From positions 1-5,838 of the forward strand of contig JAICSB010000235.1 in NCBI GenBank assembly GCA_025937115.1: a DNA stretch of 5,838 bases, given 5' to 3'. Below the pieces are notes generated by a model. It was not told where the DNA came from. It did no database searches and was given only the letters and a program-made list of their open reading frames with translations. The first letter of the stretch is position 1. Every line of letters begins with the position of its first letter. Below are positions 5,699 through 5,838 of the stretch, in pieces. Position numbers and translations under genes: made by a program. This stretch comes from Pseudonocardiaceae bacterium (lineage in GTDB: Bacteria; Actinomycetota; Actinomycetes; Mycobacteriales; Pseudonocardiaceae).

Positions 5699-5838
5699 TT
5701 ACTGGCCCGGATCCCGGATGATCTGGCTATAGGGAGGAACCGGCGGGGTGTGCTGGTAGGACTCATGGGCGCGCAGCGGCGCGTCCCGGACCAGTTCCTC
5801 GTGCGTGAAGAGCGCGCCGGAACCTGCCTCTTGCTCCT
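5699..5838 (-). CDS. C-terminal end of an unrecognised protein, 5' part outside the window
   Basis: Reading in from the right edge, the frame beginning with GAG at 5836 is open for 45 codons and ends with TAA at 5699-5701. Codons are strongly G/C-ending in the first two thirds, and the other two frames give Arg-rich sequence or an early stop. The tail includes ALFTHEELVRDAPLRAHESY and then the Pro-rich TPPVPPYSQIIRDPGQ, which looks like a disordered C-terminus. I cannot assign a family from this part. Confidence 0.55.
   Translation of the reverse strand, partial: EQEAGSGALFTHEELVRDAPLRAHESYQHTPPVPPYSQIIRDPGQ

Noticed and set aside
1..5838. CRISPR array, tRNA or rRNA genes, riboswitch, intact transposase or phage genes
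   Set aside because: I saw no regularly spaced repeats, no tRNA-like cloverleaf arms and no protein motif of transposases, integrases or phage proteins on either strand.

Overview
The window is high-GC DNA from an actinobacterium. The evidence is a sigma factor very close in sequence to the HrdB/SigA type, a fragment of the mycothiol-linked maleylpyruvate isomerase family, GTG starts and strong G/C bias at third codon positions. TTA codons occur in several genes, so this is probably not one of the most GC-extreme streptomycetes. The genus cannot be decided from the sequence alone.

Left part (1-2191): two catabolic genes are divergently transcribed from a 74-bp gap. On the minus strand is a beta-keto acid cleavage enzyme (BKACE, DUF849), cut by the left edge. 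On the plus strand is a complete maleylacetate reductase. The reductase makes 3-oxoadipate, which is a beta-keto acid. The pair could therefore convert maleylacetate to succinyl-CoA and acetoacetate without the usual 3-oxoadipate CoA-transferase and thiolase. This is inference, but it is the most interesting biological idea in the window. Directly after the reductase is a stand-alone C-terminal domain of the mycothiol-dependent maleylpyruvate isomerase family. Its N-terminal catalytic domain is missing, so it looks like a recombination remnant.

Middle part (2084-3199): a secreted family-43 glycoside hydrolase lies on the minus strand. Its last 35 codons are exactly antisense to the isomerase-family remnant, which suggests that its natural 3' end was lost at a junction near 2191-2250. 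A strong hairpin lies in that junction.

Right part (3301-5222, minus strand): an apparent operon of two small genes, joined by a TGATG stop/start overlap, leads into a short HrdB/SigA-like sigma factor. The first small gene is an unrecognised helical protein. The second is a Cys/His-containing protein resembling small actinobacterial DUF6907-type proteins.

The region 5223-5698 has no convincing gene. It holds inverted repeats and the second copy of a dispersed repeat whose first copy lies just after the sigma-factor stop (3242-3290). At the right edge is the C-terminal 45 codons of an unrecognised minus-strand gene.
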